Part shown: piece after piece, positions 40,486 to 47,417 of the stretch | How the letters are laid out: each line of letters begins with the position of its first letter | Numbering within the stretch: the stretch's first letter is position 1 | Assembly (NCBI RefSeq): GCF_927798215.1 | Contig: NZ_CAKMMW010000004.1 | Location: 372,001 to 436,000 of the forward strand | Reading direction: 5' to 3' | Length of the DNA: 64,000 bases | DNA from: Paenibacillus_E allorhizoplanae | Lineage (GTDB): Bacteria; Bacillota; Bacilli; Paenibacillales; NBRC-103111 | Position numbers and translations under genes: made by a program | The notes under the pieces: generated by a model | The model's input: the letters and a program-made list of their open reading frames with translations, nothing else | What the model was told of the DNA's origin: nothing | The model's database searches: none

Positions 40486-40538
40486 ATGAAAAAACACCTA
40501 TTCTTACCCTCAATATTCGGAGTAAAAGAATAGGTGTT
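40486..40538 (-). terminator. Terminator of doxX
   Basis: AACACCTATTCTT (40493-40505) pairs with AAGAATAGGTGTT (40526-40538) perfectly, followed on the minus strand by a run of T. Confidence 0.85.
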
Positions 40539-40569
40539 ATCATATTTGTCATTGGATTACGCCCTCACC

Positions 40570-41094
40570 TTATCTGAATTTAGCTTTTAAATGGAATCGT
40601 TCTAAGATCTTATCCAACCATTTGTGCAGGTAGGGGAGAATCATATGGTCCACACCAAATTTACCTGCATTAGCGCCTGCCACTACGATGAAAAATCCCA
40701 GGAGCATTAACCATGGATTAGTGCTGACCGTACCTGCAAACATATACATAAAATTCATCAATAATCCGAAGAAAATCGCTACAGTAGTTAACGCACCTAT
40801 TAGTAGACCCAAACCAACCAAGAGTTCACCCCAAGGAACCATGACATTAAACCACCCAACATGCGGAAGAGCAAAATTTTTCAAAAAAGCAACATAATTC
40901 GCATAAATCATATCTGTCGTTCCGCTTTCCAGAACAGGCTTAGCAATTGCTCCTTTTAGAAATCCTGTAGCGTCGAAAGCTTTTTCACCTGTGATTTTGT
41001 GCCAACCAGCTACCATCCATTCCCAACCTACATACAAACGAATGATTGTCAACAGTATTGCCGCGTAATTATTTTCCCGTATCCATTTCATCAT
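40570..41094 (-). CDS. DoxX-family membrane protein
   Basis: The protein has 174 residues with four membrane helices. The DoxX signature is visible as RLYVGWEWMVAGWHKITG at the N terminus and PWGELLVGLGLLIGALT in the middle. Family members include the small subunit of thiosulfate:quinone oxidoreductase and stress-related quinone-linked proteins. It has a perfectly spaced Fnr promoter and a strong terminator, so it is an independent anaerobic unit. ATG at 41094 is preferred to 41103, which abuts GGAG. A role at the quinone pool is plausible but unproven. Confidence 0.85.
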   Translation of the reverse strand: MMKWIRENNYAAILLTIIRLYVGWEWMVAGWHKITGEKAFDATGFLKGAIAKPVLESGTTDMIYANYVAFLKNFALPHVGWFNVMVPWGELLVGLGLLIGALTTVAIFFGLLMNFMYMFAGTVSTNPWLMLLGFFIVVAGANAGKFGVDHMILPYLHKWLDKILERFHLKAKFR

Positions 41095-41125
41095 TTGAAC
41101 CATCTCCTTCGTCCTTTATGATTTC

Positions 41126-41168
41126 ATTGTAGATCGAAGCAGATGAAGTGTATGTGAGAAAAGTCACT
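41126..41168 (-). promoter_or_regulatory. Fnr site and -10 for doxX
   Basis: On the minus strand AGTGA-CTTTTC-TCACA (41168-41153) has one mismatch. TACAAT (41131-41126) lies 32 nt away centre to centre. Confidence 0.82.
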
Positions 41169-41245
41169 TTGGAGAATATTTTTCTAAATAAGATTGGAAA
41201 ATTATAAAGGTGTAATATACCTTACTCGTTATTTAACAAATCCAT

Positions 41246-41288
41246 CGTGAGATACATCACAGCCAAGAATACGTGGAACGTTTAAAAT
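41246..41288 (+). promoter_or_regulatory. Fnr site and -10 for the 173-residue protein
   Basis: CGTGA-GATACA-TCACA at 41246-41261 has one mismatch. TAAAAT at 41283-41288 lies 32 nt away centre to centre. Confidence 0.8.
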
Positions 41289-41318
41289 TTAATATATTGC
41301 TAAAGAGGAGGAACCTCC

Positions 41319-41840
41319 ATGAATATTCTACAAGGTATTTTTTCTATATCCAGTCCAGTTGAAATGAATAACTACCTACATTGGCATTGGATGCTCGATA
41401 AACAATTCCGTTCACTCAATGTTGTTTATGAAGATATAGCGATTTGTTTAAATTTGATAAAAGAACTCTCCGTTTACATTGAATTAGAAAAAAACAGGCA
41501 TCACCGGATGACATTAATTCAGAATATGGTGAAGGAAATCCGGAACTTATTGGATGAGCTTTATCCGTTTCAAAAGATGGAGAAGGACCTGCTATTCCTC
41601 GCATCCCCTTACGCGACATTCCAAGTCTCCCTATGTGAGTTGCTTGAACAAGAACTTTATTACATTATGGAAACTCTCAAATTATTCTATACGAGAACTC
41701 AACGGATGACAGTAAGGATAACAAAAAAAGAAGCAAGGGAGCTAACTCGATGTCTCGCATTAACGATTCATCCCCTTCAAAGACATCTTGACCAAATAGA
41801 ACGCGAACTGTTCCCTTCCGTGTTGGAATGGCTCCAGTAA
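41319..41840 (+). CDS. Uncharacterised Fnr-driven helical protein, possibly degenerate hemerythrin
   Basis: The protein has 173 residues, all helical in appearance and without signal peptide. Length and helix spacing resemble the two hemerythrins of this window. The last helix PLQRHLDQIERELFPSVLEWL (in parts) matches the hemerythrin helix-four pattern H-x3-E-x-x-LFP, and LYPFQKMEKDLLFL aligns with helix two but with Phe-Gln where the iron-binding His should be. If related, it has lost several ligands and would not hold a normal di-iron centre. GAGGAGG precedes the ATG. It is expressed from its own Fnr promoter, divergent from doxX. Confidence 0.7.
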   Translation: MNILQGIFSISSPVEMNNYLHWHWMLDKQFRSLNVVYEDIAICLNLIKELSVYIELEKNRHHRMTLIQNMVKEIRNLLDELYPFQKMEKDLLFLASPYATFQVSLCELLEQELYYIMETLKLFYTRTQRMTVRITKKEARELTRCLALTIHPLQRHLDQIERELFPSVLEWLQ

Positions 41841-41924
41841 GTCGTTCAATAAGAGAAAGAAAAGGGAGCGTTACAACAGATTGAACCCATTTTGATAGTT
41901 AAAAAGGAATTTGTGACTGACAAA

Positions 41925-41967
41925 TGTAATAAATATCACAGCTTCCAATATAGATCTTACTTATAAT
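41925..41967 (+). promoter_or_regulatory. Fnr site and consensus -10 for the 95-residue protein
   Basis: TGTAA-TAAATA-TCACA at 41925-41940 has one mismatch. TATAAT at 41962-41967 lies 32 nt away centre to centre. Confidence 0.8.
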
Positions 41968-42017
41968 GAATTTAATAATGATCTTGATTTTGTGCGAGAA
42001 CAGGGAGATGGTACAGT

Positions 42018-42305
42018 ATGAAAAAAGAATTTACAGTTCATTTTAAAGTAATCCACCATGATAAAAGTTCCTTATTAAGGGGCATTATTTTCTTGGAGGA
42101 GAACCAAAAGCCAACATTGAAAGATTATGAACAATGTCTTAGGGATTGTGGCCACGATGTAATTTTAGAGGATAAAGAACATGTAATTTTCAGAGCTTTT
42201 AAACCGGATGAAGATTATATCATTCATATTTTAGAAGAGGAAAACAACAATATTAGAGATATAATCGTCGAAAGTCTAGTTAGAAATCTTATTAATTTAA
42301 AATAA
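42018..42305 (+). CDS. Uncharacterised Fnr-driven 95-residue protein
   Basis: I do not recognise the family. The protein is small, soluble and alpha/beta in appearance: strands FTVHFKVIHH, VILEDKEHVIFRAF and DYIIHILEEE alternate with helices LKDYEQCLRDCG and RDIIVESLVRNLINL. Two cysteines sit near each other (CLRDC). GGGAG lies upstream of the ATG. It is the last member of the Fnr-linked island, with an Fnr box and consensus -10 upstream. The name of its pathway cannot be inferred from neighbours. Confidence 0.75.
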   Translation: MKKEFTVHFKVIHHDKSSLLRGIIFLEENQKPTLKDYEQCLRDCGHDVILEDKEHVIFRAFKPDEDYIIHILEEENNNIRDIIVESLVRNLINLK

Positions 42306-42387
42306 CTTATATACACCAAGACAAGTGATTACAAAAATGTTGAGTGACAAGTTAAGTTTTGAAGATGGCCACATCTAGAGTTAGCCA

Positions 42388-42504
42388 TTATGTGCTTCTG
42401 ACCAAGGCATGCCCGCCTTGACTATGCGCTGATGCATCGATCGCTCCAGTTATGATGACTTGCGCACCCACGACTGTCGCAATGACAGCTTTTCTCAAAC
42501 TCAT
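42388..42504 (-). CDS. Possible 38-residue secreted peptide or N-terminal gene remnant
   Basis: ATG at 42504 follows GGAG by 9 nt and opens MSLRKAVIATVVGAQVIITG, then ASAH and a short tail ending at TAA. It has a basic start and a hydrophobic stretch ending in ASA like a signal peptide. It may be a small secreted peptide or the surviving start of a truncated exported protein. No family is recognised. Confidence 0.35.
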   Translation of the reverse strand: MSLRKAVIATVVGAQVIITGAIDASAHSQGGHALVRST

Positions 42505-42683
42505 CCGATCACACTCCTATCCATTCTCCCATTTTAAACCAGTACAGATGGTTATACTCGGTTTTAGTTCCAAAGTTATCATCTTTATATTAAATTTGCG
42601 TTAGGAGTGGGTAAGATGTAGCGCAGAGGTAAGCCATACATCACGTCCCAGTCTCTACCAAACTCCCCGTTACTTTAATGAAC

Positions 42684-42717
42684 AAAAAAGTGACCCACAG
42701 CAACGGGCTGGGGGTCA
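42684..42717 (-). terminator. Terminator after the 80-residue protein gene
   Basis: On the minus strand TGACCCCCAGC (42717-42707) pairs with GCTGTGGGTCA (42701-42691) with one mismatch, followed by TTTTTT. Confidence 0.75.
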
Positions 42718-42816
42718 TAACTATTTATATTTTAAAGGGGGTCAGTTTTATTATAGGCTTGATTCATTAACCATATGAAATACAACTAACGTTCCTAGTT
42801 AGCTTAAAGATCAACT

Positions 42817-43059
42817 TTATCCTTTTTTCTTAGAAGTGTCATAAAGAATAGATTGCACCATTTCAAACAGCTCAAAAATAATCGCTGCTTTACCCGATGA
42901 TTTTGCTACTGGATAAGGATTCAGTGGGTGTGTTACGAGCACATCCAAATGATCAAATTCTAAGATCAATTCATTCTCGTTTACATATGCTTTATCAATT
43001 ACACTATCATGTAAGGACAAATGATCAATCTTGTTCTCTGAAATATATTGATACTCCAT
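42817..43059 (-). CDS. Hypothetical protein, 80 residues
   Basis: ATG at 43059 lies 9 nt after GGAG. The protein is soluble and probably beta-rich: LSLHDSVIDKAYVNENELIL (Leu-His-Asp-Ser motif) and FDHLDVLVTHPLNPYPVAKSSG, then a C-terminal helix FELFEMVQSILYDTSKKKG. The L-H-D-S start recalls small Bacillota hypothetical proteins whose function is unknown. It is followed by a strong terminator. No Fnr site precedes it, so it lies outside the anaerobic regulon. Confidence 0.65.
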   Translation of the reverse strand: MEYQYISENKIDHLSLHDSVIDKAYVNENELILEFDHLDVLVTHPLNPYPVAKSSGKAAIIFELFEMVQSILYDTSKKKG

Positions 43060-43283
43060 TGTGAACATCTCCAATTCCGAGCTTTAGAATTCTTAATACT
43101 TGAAGATTCGTGAAGTCATTAAATTATTCTGCACGTTACTTCAACCAAAAAGGAATCGACAGTTTGCACGGCAGCACGCGATCGCTTTTTTGTATCGTTC
43201 CCAGTTAGTTAAGCCATCCAAAAGATATCCGTTAGTTGAATCAAAATACCCCCTATTAAGGAGGTAAGCATTCATAGAACGCT

Positions 43284-43505
43284 CTAATAATTTCGATTAT
43301 GTTTCAACAAGTATCTTGATAAAGTTGCCGTTAGAATAAGTGATGTAATTGCAATAATAAATAAACTAATTACTTCAACAAGACTTTGAATTTGTAATCG
43401 AACATTTAAGTGATCCAATATTAAAAAGCGTATAGTTATTAAAGTAAGGTAATAAATAGATCCAAACAATAAAATGAATACTATCATTTTTATGAACTTA
43501 TACAT
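43284..43505 (-). CDS. Small two-helix membrane protein
   Basis: The protein has 73 residues from ATG at 43505 (GAGGTG, 6 nt spacer). Two hydrophobic segments (about 5-25 and 40-62) flank a polar loop, and the C terminus is basic (RYLLKHNRNY). No family is recognised. It is isolated between hypothetical genes and the IS110 element. Confidence 0.6.
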   Translation of the reverse strand: MYKFIKMIVFILLFGSIYYLTLITIRFLILDHLNVRLQIQSLVEVISLFIIAITSLILTATLSRYLLKHNRNY

Positions 43506-43659
43506 GAGAAACACCTCTTTCAAAAATGATAGGTGTGGGGAACTCCCCCTGCAATTACCTGATTAATTCCATTTGTTTACATATATAGACGTACTAAGTT
43601 CTATTTAGTTGCTACAGAGTGGTTCAAAGTATGAACATAATTACACTAAACTAACATTA

Positions 43660-43930
43660 ATTTGTTCCACTCTACTGCCCGTTAGCCGTCCATGCAGCGC
43701 AAGACCAGCGCTGCACCACAGAGCATGAAAATGGTTAAAGTCCGTCAATACTTCTACTACGGCTGGGTGAGGAAGGTCGATCAACTATGGTGCGTTAGAG
43801 CCCATCCGTTAGTCTGACTCCACCGACCACGGTGCATCACAGAATGTCGCTCCTTTGGGAAGCACTCATGGTAGATTAATCCTATTTTGGTTGTTGCACC
43901 AGCCCATATTCAGGTCGTAGAAAGGATAAT
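43660..43930 (+). ncRNA. Candidate IS110 bridge RNA
   Basis: IS110-group elements encode a guide (bridge) RNA in the left non-coding end, before the transposase gene. This leader has the expected position and size, and a perfect 8-bp stem TGCAGCGC/GCGCTGCA with a 7-nt loop (43693-43715) that could be the first stem-loop. Further GGTGCA/TGCACC pairings lie at 43830-43900. Loop guides were not matched to flanks. Confidence 0.45.
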
Positions 43931-43934
43931 TCCA

Positions 43935-45020
43935 ATGGATATTATCATTGAGCGAGCATGTGGCATGGATGTTCATAAGGATTCCATTACTGCATGTACG
44001 ATGACACCCGAAGGAAAGGAGATTCAAACATTTTCTACTAAAACCGTATTTCTCCTACAGTTAATTGACTGGATTAAAAAGCATGGGTGTACCCATGTAG
44101 CGATGGAGAGTACAGGCGTGTTTTGGAAACCAATCGTTAACTTACTAGAAGCTGAGGATATTGAGTTTCTTGTCGTGAATGCTCAGCATATGAAAGCTTT
44201 GCCTGGACGTAAAACCGATGTCAAAGATGCGGAATGGATCGCCCAACTTCTTCGTCATGGACTTCTGAAAGCTAGTTTTATACCAAACCGAATTCAACGA
44301 GAATTACGTGAATTAGTTCGTTATCGTCGAAGCATCATTGAAGAACGTGCCAGACAACATAATCGAATTCAAAAAGTTTTAGAGGGAGCTAACATTAAAC
44401 TGGGTTCTGTGGTTTCAGACATTATGGGGGTCTCATCTAAGGACATGCTTAACGCCATTTTAACTCACATTGACTTCCTCACTGAGCAAATCGAGATGTT
44501 TGATCAAGAGGTTTCGCAGAGAACCATCTTAAATCAGGAAGACATTGAGCGATTAGATTCTATTCCTGGAATTGCGACTCGAATGGCTGAGCAAATCTTA
44601 GCTGAAATAGGAACAAACATTAAAGACCAATTTCCAAGTGCTGCTCACTTATGTTCTTGGGCAGCACTCGTTCCTGGACATAATGAGAGTGCAGGGAAAC
44701 GGAAGTCTTCTAAAGGAAAAAAAGGAAACAAATATTTAAAATCTGCATTAACAGAAGCCGCACACTCCGTAGGTTCTTCCAAAAACTATCTTGGCGCTAT
44801 GTACAGGCGAACATTAGCACGTAAAGGCAGAAAAAGAGCAGCTATTGTTGTGGCCCATGCCATGTTAAGAATCGCTTATTATCTGCTGACAAGAAAAGAA
44901 ATGTACGTTGATCTAGGTGAGGATTATTTTGATAAGCAAAAACTAAGAGCAATTGTACGGAATTCGGTTCGAAGGCTTGAAACTTTAGGTTATAACGTTA
45001 CAATTTCGGAAGTCTCCTGA
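43935..45020 (+). CDS. IS110-family transposase (bridge-RNA-guided recombinase)
   Basis: The protein has 361 residues. The N-terminal RuvC-like DEDD domain has the acidic residues in GMDVHKDSITA, AMESTGVFWKP and KTDVKDAEWIA. A coiled-coil segment follows, and then the C-terminal Tnp_20 domain (LDSIPGIATRMAEQILAEIG, CSWAALVPGHNESAGKRKSS) that carries the serine nucleophile. ATG at 43935 follows AAAGGAT. The frame is intact, so the element may be active. The alternative upstream GTG at 43887 would extend into the presumed bridge RNA. Confidence 0.92.
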   Translation: MDIIIERACGMDVHKDSITACTMTPEGKEIQTFSTKTVFLLQLIDWIKKHGCTHVAMESTGVFWKPIVNLLEAEDIEFLVVNAQHMKALPGRKTDVKDAEWIAQLLRHGLLKASFIPNRIQRELRELVRYRRSIIEERARQHNRIQKVLEGANIKLGSVVSDIMGVSSKDMLNAILTHIDFLTEQIEMFDQEVSQRTILNQEDIERLDSIPGIATRMAEQILAEIGTNIKDQFPSAAHLCSWAALVPGHNESAGKRKSSKGKKGNKYLKSALTEAAHSVGSSKNYLGAMYRRTLARKGRKRAAIVVAHAMLRIAYYLLTRKEMYVDLGEDYFDKQKLRAIVRNSVRRLETLGYNVTISEVS

Positions 45021-45207
45021 TCCAACCCCCTTATATCCTTGGCGCTACACTTTTTAAAAATCAATGCGCAGCGTCTTCTTTAGTGCTGTTCATTTTCTTC
45101 GACTGCCAGATATTCAATTTTCATGGTAGTTGAGTGGTTAAGTTTATCATTGTCGGCAATCGGAATTTCTCGAGGTATCCGCTCGAAAATCGAACTCGCT
45201 ATTATAA

Positions 45208-45346
45208 TGTAGGTGAATTTGTGTCGCAAGACTACAATGTGGGGACATTTGTGAATTTTTTGATGACACAAGTCCTCCCACATAAAAATAAAATATCCTG
45301 ATTCCTCAGGCATTTACATTAAAAGTTATGTAGGCACTTTTGTGTC
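45208..45346. repeat. Three 18-bp direct repeats resembling an IS21-family end
   Basis: TGTAGGTGAATTTGTGTC (45208-45225), TGTGGGGACATTTGTGAA (45238-45255) and TGTAGGCACTTTTGTGTC (45329-45346) are related repeats. IS21-family elements carry multiple such repeats at their ends. No istA or istB is present, so this would be an end remnant. The rest of 45021-45468 shows no gene. Confidence 0.4.
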
Positions 45347-45468
45347 ATTGGACATTGTTGACGTTTTGAAGGTTGTCGAAAGCAAAGTTGTACACATCGC
45401 CAGTAACCTAATTAACGTCGTAAAAATGATTTCGAATATATGACTCCTGATTTTTTGAGGATCGATCG

Positions 45469-46050
45469 TTACGCATCCATGATTATTTTCGCCGTTTGCA
45501 CCGCACAGACCTTATAGCCCTCCTCGGTCAAATGAAGCTTGTCTTCGCATTTATAGAAGTTGGGATCGCGGAGCATAAGCGTATACAAATCGTTTATGGC
45601 GATGCCCTCTTCCGACATCAGTTTTTTGGCTGCGCCGTTATATTGGATGACCCAATCGTTACTATAGGCTATGCTTGTTCCTGTACCAGTGTTGTCGAAG
45701 GCGGCGCCATTATCAAGAATCGGAGTCGTTGTGGCAAAAATGATTTCCGAGCCGTTGCGTCGGATCTCCGTAATGATCCTTTTCAGAAAATGGATGTATT
45801 CTTCAATGGGATGAACGGCATCCACCATCGGGTATTCGATGTTCATATCCCAATAGCCATTGTTCCAATGAACCACGTCAAATTTACCGTATTTCCGAAA
45901 AAATTGATTGGCCTGCCAAAGCGTATAGGCGGCAAAACGTCCATTGTCTTCCTCATCGTAATAAACTTCGCATGTTTCTGCCAAAAGCTCTTTAACGTAC
46001 TGATCATAGCCCATCCGTATAGAATCTCCTAGCAAGAGTATTTTTTTCAT
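45469..46050 (-). CDS. SGNH/GDSL-type hydrolase, 193 residues
   Basis: The nucleophile motif is at the N terminus: KKILLLGDSIRMGY. VVHWNNGYWD holds the block-III-like Asn-Gly, and DKLHLTEEGYK near the end supplies the catalytic His. The fold removes acyl groups from carbohydrates or lipids. No signal peptide is seen, so it is cytoplasmic. ATG at 46050 is about 11 nt after AGGAG; TTG at 46059 is an alternative. It stands alone between mobile remnants, but the larger esterase at 50627 in the polysaccharide locus belongs to the same superfamily. Confidence 0.85.
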   Translation of the reverse strand: MKKILLLGDSIRMGYDQYVKELLAETCEVYYDEEDNGRFAAYTLWQANQFFRKYGKFDVVHWNNGYWDMNIEYPMVDAVHPIEEYIHFLKRIITEIRRNGSEIIFATTTPILDNGAAFDNTGTGTSIAYSNDWVIQYNGAAKKLMSEEGIAINDLYTLMLRDPNFYKCEDKLHLTEEGYKVCAVQTAKIIMDA

Positions 46051-46287
46051 CCGATTCAATTCTCCTTTGTAATGATGAATTTCATTATTAGCAGACTACA
46101 CCTAAAGTCGTATGAATAAGAAGCCCCGAAATAAATAACTGGCGCCTTTCAATTACAATTTAGTTTGTACCTTTGCTTCCTCGACAGTTTCAAATACGGA
46201 ACACCTCAGAGATTGGCCTACCCGACATGGAGACAAGATGATCAGCTGCCAGCATGCTGTGGTGCAACCTCGGAGACAAACTGAAGT

Positions 46288-46836
46288 CTATGAATAGGAT
46301 ATTGCTTCTCTCCGGCAAATTAATTTATGGTATATTCGATCAGCAACTATTATGAAAACAAAATAAATCGGTAACGAATTACTGTTATTCCAATAATGAT
46401 TGACAAAGTGAAGCCATGAATCGAATATAGGATGTCCGATAAATGTTGTAATCAGACTGAATAAAATTCCTTTAGTAACTTTAAAGTGGTTAGGCCTCCA
46501 TCGAATAATTGTAGTAATAATTACGGGTATTAGCGTTGCATCATAAGGGAATATCCCAATAGGCAAAGGTAAAATTAATACATTATAACTCCAATATCCT
46601 ATTGAATATCCCACTGCATCCAAAACGCAAGAAATTATAGTAATGATAGCCCCCGTATAAAGTTGTTCCTTCCAATAAAATTTATCTCTATACTTCCACC
46701 ACAACCACCAAGGAAGTATAGAGAATACAATGCAAATCCACCACTGCCATGTACAAATGCCATTTTGAACAAAGCCTAATATTGATCTCACGTCCCTATA
46801 ACAACTATTCTCAGCTTCAGTTCGGGGCGTCATCAC
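46288..46836 (-). CDS. CBO0543-family polytopic membrane protein
   Basis: The frame has up to 182 residues with about five hydrophobic helices. WKEQLYTGAIITIISCVLDA, IGYWSYNVLILPLPIGIFPYD (in parts) and the charged RWRPNHFK segment match the CBO0543-type membrane proteins common in Bacillus and Paenibacillus, whose function is unknown. No good ribosome binding site precedes the first ATG, and the N-terminal 25 residues are polar. The true start may be further in, or the gene may be truncated. Confidence 0.65.
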   Translation of the reverse strand: MMTPRTEAENSCYRDVRSILGFVQNGICTWQWWICIVFSILPWWLWWKYRDKFYWKEQLYTGAIITIISCVLDAVGYSIGYWSYNVLILPLPIGIFPYDATLIPVIITTIIRWRPNHFKVTKGILFSLITTFIGHPIFDSWLHFVNHYWNNSNSLPIYFVFIIVADRIYHKLICRREAISYS

Positions 46837-47417
46837 CGATTGTTTAGAGAAAAGATAGGTTGCCTACTTCATCTGGGATATTTGTCCATTAGTTGCTCGG
46901 CCCCCCCTGTTTCTGAAATCGATTTCCCCCTCTTCTTTGCCCCGATTCTGGGGTCTATCCAAAACCCTTGATACGTTTCCTTGATGGTATTCATTTGTTT
47001 ACTTATTGAAGCTGTAGGAATCCATTTACTCAGCAGATACATCTAATTTCCTAGATGTACACATTATTGGTAGCGATCTGTGATGGATATTCTGGACTAA
47101 AGTCACCTACAATTCCAATTTTTAATACTTTAATTTCTGTGACCAGCTGCCATGCGCATAAAGTAACAAACCGACTATATTTAGTCGGTTTGAAGAGACT
47201 TATGAATGAAATGAATCACTTTATTTTAGTTTCCGTTACTTCGTTTAGGCTTAATTTCTGTCATTTGAATTCATAAATAAAAACAACCCAAAACTATTAG
47301 GTCTTGATCAGTTTTCAACAAGCCTACTTTATAAGCTATTCGATAATTTCATGACATTTGTTCAAAATGTTATGAGGTATCTTACAGTAAGATAAACTAT
47401 CCGTCCTAAGTCGCGCT
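46837..47417. other. Gene-free stretch of 581 bp
   Basis: I see no supported gene. A perfect 10-bp hairpin (AAACCGACTA/TAGTCGGTTT, 47168-47191) could be a terminator. A short plus-strand frame at 47055-47276 has no ribosome binding site and no recognisable family. Confidence 0.5.

Larger units (their letters stand above)
43640..45060 (+). mobile_element. IS110-family insertion sequence
   Basis: A long non-coding leader (about 300 nt) precedes an intact IS110-type transposase gene and a short right flank. IS110 elements have no standard terminal inverted repeats, so both ends given here are estimates. CCGTTAG-type repeat pieces occur in the leader and nearby. Confidence 0.7.

Noticed and set aside
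41911..41925. TTTGTGACTGACAAA as a further Fnr box
   Set aside because: The right half-site does not match TCACA, and the neighbouring site at 41925 fits the -10 spacing exactly.
45080..45313. Minus-strand ORF of 77 codons
   Set aside because: It runs through the IS21-like repeats and has no ribosome binding site.
47055..47276. Plus-strand ORF of 73 codons
   Set aside because: No ribosome binding site, no recognisable family, and it spans a terminator-like hairpin.
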